Source: Scleromitrula shiraiana (lineage: Eukaryota > Ascomycota > Leotiomycetes > Helotiales > Sclerotiniaceae). From it: 64,000 nt of DNA. A program made the position numbers and the translations under genes. This document shows positions 61,352-64,000 of this stretch, in pieces; positions within the stretch are counted from its first letter, which is position 1, and the number at the start of each line of letters is the position of its first letter. Under the pieces are notes generated by a model. The model did no database searches. It was not told where the DNA came from and saw only the letters and a program-made list of their open reading frames with translations. The stretch spans positions 124,001-188,000 of the forward strand of contig JABELC010000015.1 in NCBI GenBank assembly GCA_028455995.1, read 5' to 3'.

Positions 61352-64000
61352 CTTGGCTCGTAACCGGAGTTTTCGGGGTATGTTCTGAACTGTAGATCAT
61401 GTTAGTCATTGCTTGTGATGGGTGGATGATGGTAATGCTTAGTTATCGATATATGAGAGGATATTCAGGGGTAATTGGGACAAAACAAATGGATATTGGG
61501 TAGTTGGAACAGTTGAATTAGATATGCGTGCTGAAACATAATATGACGCCGAAAATTAAATTGTAATTCGATGTATCTTTCGCTCAAAACTGATTGAGAG
61601 AGTAGTAATCTCAAAGGCCAGGTCTTCAAATAAACTACGCTGGGATTGACCAAATACATACAGCTTAGATCGGGAATTGATTTATATTGAAACTGCGAAA
61701 ATAGTTTTTGGTTGAAGAAGATGAACTTTTCAAAGCAAGCAAGTAGAATGCAAAAGATGGTGTTTGAATTGTATCTCGTGACCGATCAATGCTTTTGATT
61801 TACCATATGAGGAGAGCAATTGTAATGAGAAGCCACAAGACCATCGGTATTGAAGATCCTGATTTAAAAAAGTAATTTTTCATCAAAGCGTGAAAGAGTA
61901 CTTTGTAGATGACCAGGAGACCAGCTTGGATTGTGTCGCGTAAGAGAAGTGATTTGGATATAAGGGCAGGTAAATAGGCCTGAGAATATTTTGTGGTACG
62001 ATAATTATCTATTGATTGATGCGCCGCAATCCTAATAACCCAGGAGACATATTCAGATTGAAGAAAATATTGATTATCGATGGATTGAGACTTTCAGGTG
62101 AATGAGTGAAGATTCAACGTGCTGTGTGAACAATTGTGGTTATTTGAGAAGAAGGGAAAGAAGAATAGAAGGCTGGAGCGCAAGTTTCAGTGATAACTGG
62201 AGGAAAGCAATAGGTATAAAATGCTAATTTCTAGCATCAGTGAATGTGAACCTTACCATACGGGTAATGCGAATGGTGAATTTTTGATACAAATCTAATG
62301 TAAGGTGAAACTTTAACCTATCTTCGCGACAGACCTATTGAATGAATTGTGTAGCAGAAAACAAGACAACTTTTTCTGAGTAGATGAGTCTCAACTTTCA
62401 ACATGTCGTAGAAAACACAGAGTTCACACATAGTTCTCAATATTGCTAGCATACAGTAACATATAATTGCGGTTGAAATATTGTAAATCAGGTAGAGAAT
62501 AATATATTCAAATAGTTGTATACGGACACTAGTCCTTGACACAAGTATTGAATATTTCATGATAATAATCTCATAGCTTTGTATGATACTGATCACCATA
62601 TTTTAATCATATTTAAAAGGGATTGCTGCAAAAATCAGGAATTTAGGAAGCGTGCGTTGTTTGAACTCAGATGATATTATATCACTCACGATCTACTAGT
62701 AAATCAGTACAATATTTCGCAGAACTTAAGTTCCATGATAGCGAGAGAGAAATCTGGAACGCAAGAATGCACTACATTCTACGTGATTCCGTGATGTATA
62801 GTATAGAAGGCTTGTGCGGGAAGAGAGATATGTCCAAGAATATTAAAAGAGGAGAGCTCACTGCTTGCACTGACCAAAATATTCTAAAAACCAGCAGGAG
62901 AAGATAGCTTTCAAGCCAGGTCATCTCCCTGGCATAAAACAAAAGAATCTTGAGTCATGTCAGTATAAGTCCAAAGCAACAGTTGAAGTAGTGTCATCAA
63001 ACTTGAGTGTACAGAAAAAGACTAGGAAAAGAATTATTAATAAACGCAGACTTACCCTAGCTGCTTTCCAATTTAGCAATGACATAGTAGAGTTAACATG
63101 TTGGTTGTTGTTACAACGCGAGGTAATGAAGGAGGACTGAAGTATGAGCATTTTGTTGGTGGAAGAGAGACAAACAAAAAGAAAATAACAATCTATGTGG
63201 ACACCAAGAAGAACTAGTCTAGTGCCATCAGGGGTAAGATTGGAGGTTTCTGCCCCAACCACCTCAGATAGAAAAATCTTTTACTTAACCATATTTCAAC
63301 CACATTTCAACTACAATTGATGTTGAATCCTGGTACTAACTTTTGGTATCAATTTTGCTTTGTTATCAAGGATTTGCTTTGTTATTACGGAAGCTGTTCC
63401 ATAAAAGCAATGGAGCTTAATAAGGAGAATCGAAGAAACAAATATATAATTCAAAAGGTGAGTGAAGTTGTCGTCAGATTGAATTCAAGAGCATCATTTC
63501 CAAACACTTGCAATGAATTGTAACCTCTTTTCATCTACTGGCACTTGAAAGCGGTTCACCAGAAGTGCCATGACCAAGGGTAGATGACACTACCTGCTAA
63601 TTAATAATACCTCTGATGAAATAGCTCTGGAAAAGAACATTGATATCAGTGAATCAATCTCATAACTATCGACTTAGATCACAGCCACAAGAGGAACAAC
63701 GCTATTAGCGACAGATTCTTTCTCTCCACGTCGTCTATTGTTGTCTTGAATTTCAATACCGGACCTGCTGCATGACTTGAGTTAATGACAAGGATTATTC
63801 TCTGTTCAGAGAAATGCAGACCGCCGTTTATGTCAAACTTCGATAAGGAACGAACTTAGATACTTGGCAAGTTTTTGGGGATTGTGGAAGCTGGTTTGAA
63901 AGATTGTATTAACGTGGACTTTGTGCTGCATAAGAAATTTGTTCTAACGAAGCTGACAATATATGCAGGATATCTACGATTTTTTGATCAACATCCGCGC
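61352..64000. other. AT-rich right end, no gene seen
   Basis: The first few hundred bases are the likely promoter of the gene at 61351. The rest holds only short frames (for example 62318-62599 - and 62960-63262 -) with no motif, weak composition or non-ATG starts. No repeats of note were found. Confidence 0.45.

Noticed and set aside
62960..63262. Reverse 100-codon frame with a hydrophobic centre
   Set aside because: Starts at GTG rather than ATG, has no motif, and sits in an AT-rich stretch where hydrophobic frames arise by chance.

Overview
The window is nuclear DNA of a filamentous ascomycete. Genes carry short introns (about 45-130 nt) with GT...AG ends and CTAAC-like branch points, intergenic DNA is long and AT-rich, and the gene set (VPS41, APC1, eIF2A, a mitochondrial DUF155 protein, 2EXR, GH43 arabinanase, MFS carriers) is typical of Pezizomycotina. 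The style fits a leotiomycete, probably Sclerotiniaceae (Botrytis/Sclerotinia type). That placement is inference, and no species can be named. There are no prokaryotic operons, no CRISPR array, and no tRNA or rRNA that I could recognise.

Layout. 0.4-1.9 kb holds a decayed 2EXR-domain gene (-). 2.9-4.5 kb holds a membrane-anchored lipase-like protein (+). 4.9-10.4 kb holds VPS41 (-) and a mitochondrial DUF155/RMND1-type gene (+), divergent across about 236 bp. 10.8-16.7 kb is APC1 (-). 16.7-19.7 kb is gene-free and holds an unusual degenerate array of roughly 120-bp units. 19.7-20.9 kb is a broken GH43 endo-arabinanase gene (-). 20.9-29.5 kb is gene-poor, with one small Cys-rich gene (24.3-24.9 kb), a coding relic (27.2-27.7 kb) and a huge (AAAAT)n array. 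29.6-31.7 kb is eIF2A (-), 33.2-35.4 kb an MFS transporter (-), 37.1-39.1 kb a NUP37-like beta-propeller protein (+), and 40.8-41.3 kb a small hypothetical gene (-). 41.3-47.8 kb is gene-free and holds two nested TA-flanked terminal-inverted-repeat elements. 47.8-49.5 kb is an acyltransferase-3 membrane protein (+), 52.0-53.3 kb a Q-rich protein (+), 55.1-56.9 kb a fucose-permease-type transporter with a damaged splice acceptor (-), 58.5-58.9 kb another small TIR element, and 60.6-61.4 kb an unknown three-exon gene (-).

Housekeeping genes look intact: endolysosomal HOPS tethering, anaphase-promoting complex scaffold, translation factor, mitochondrial inner-membrane factor, nuclear pore. Accessory genes (2EXR, GH43 arabinanase, a proline/serine-rich ORF relic, possibly the FHS transporter) are decaying. 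AT-rich islands whose repeat arms differ largely by transitions fit RIP-like mutation.

Exon boundaries were derived by hand from splice signals and reading-frame continuity, so terminal exons and UTRs are less certain than internal exons.
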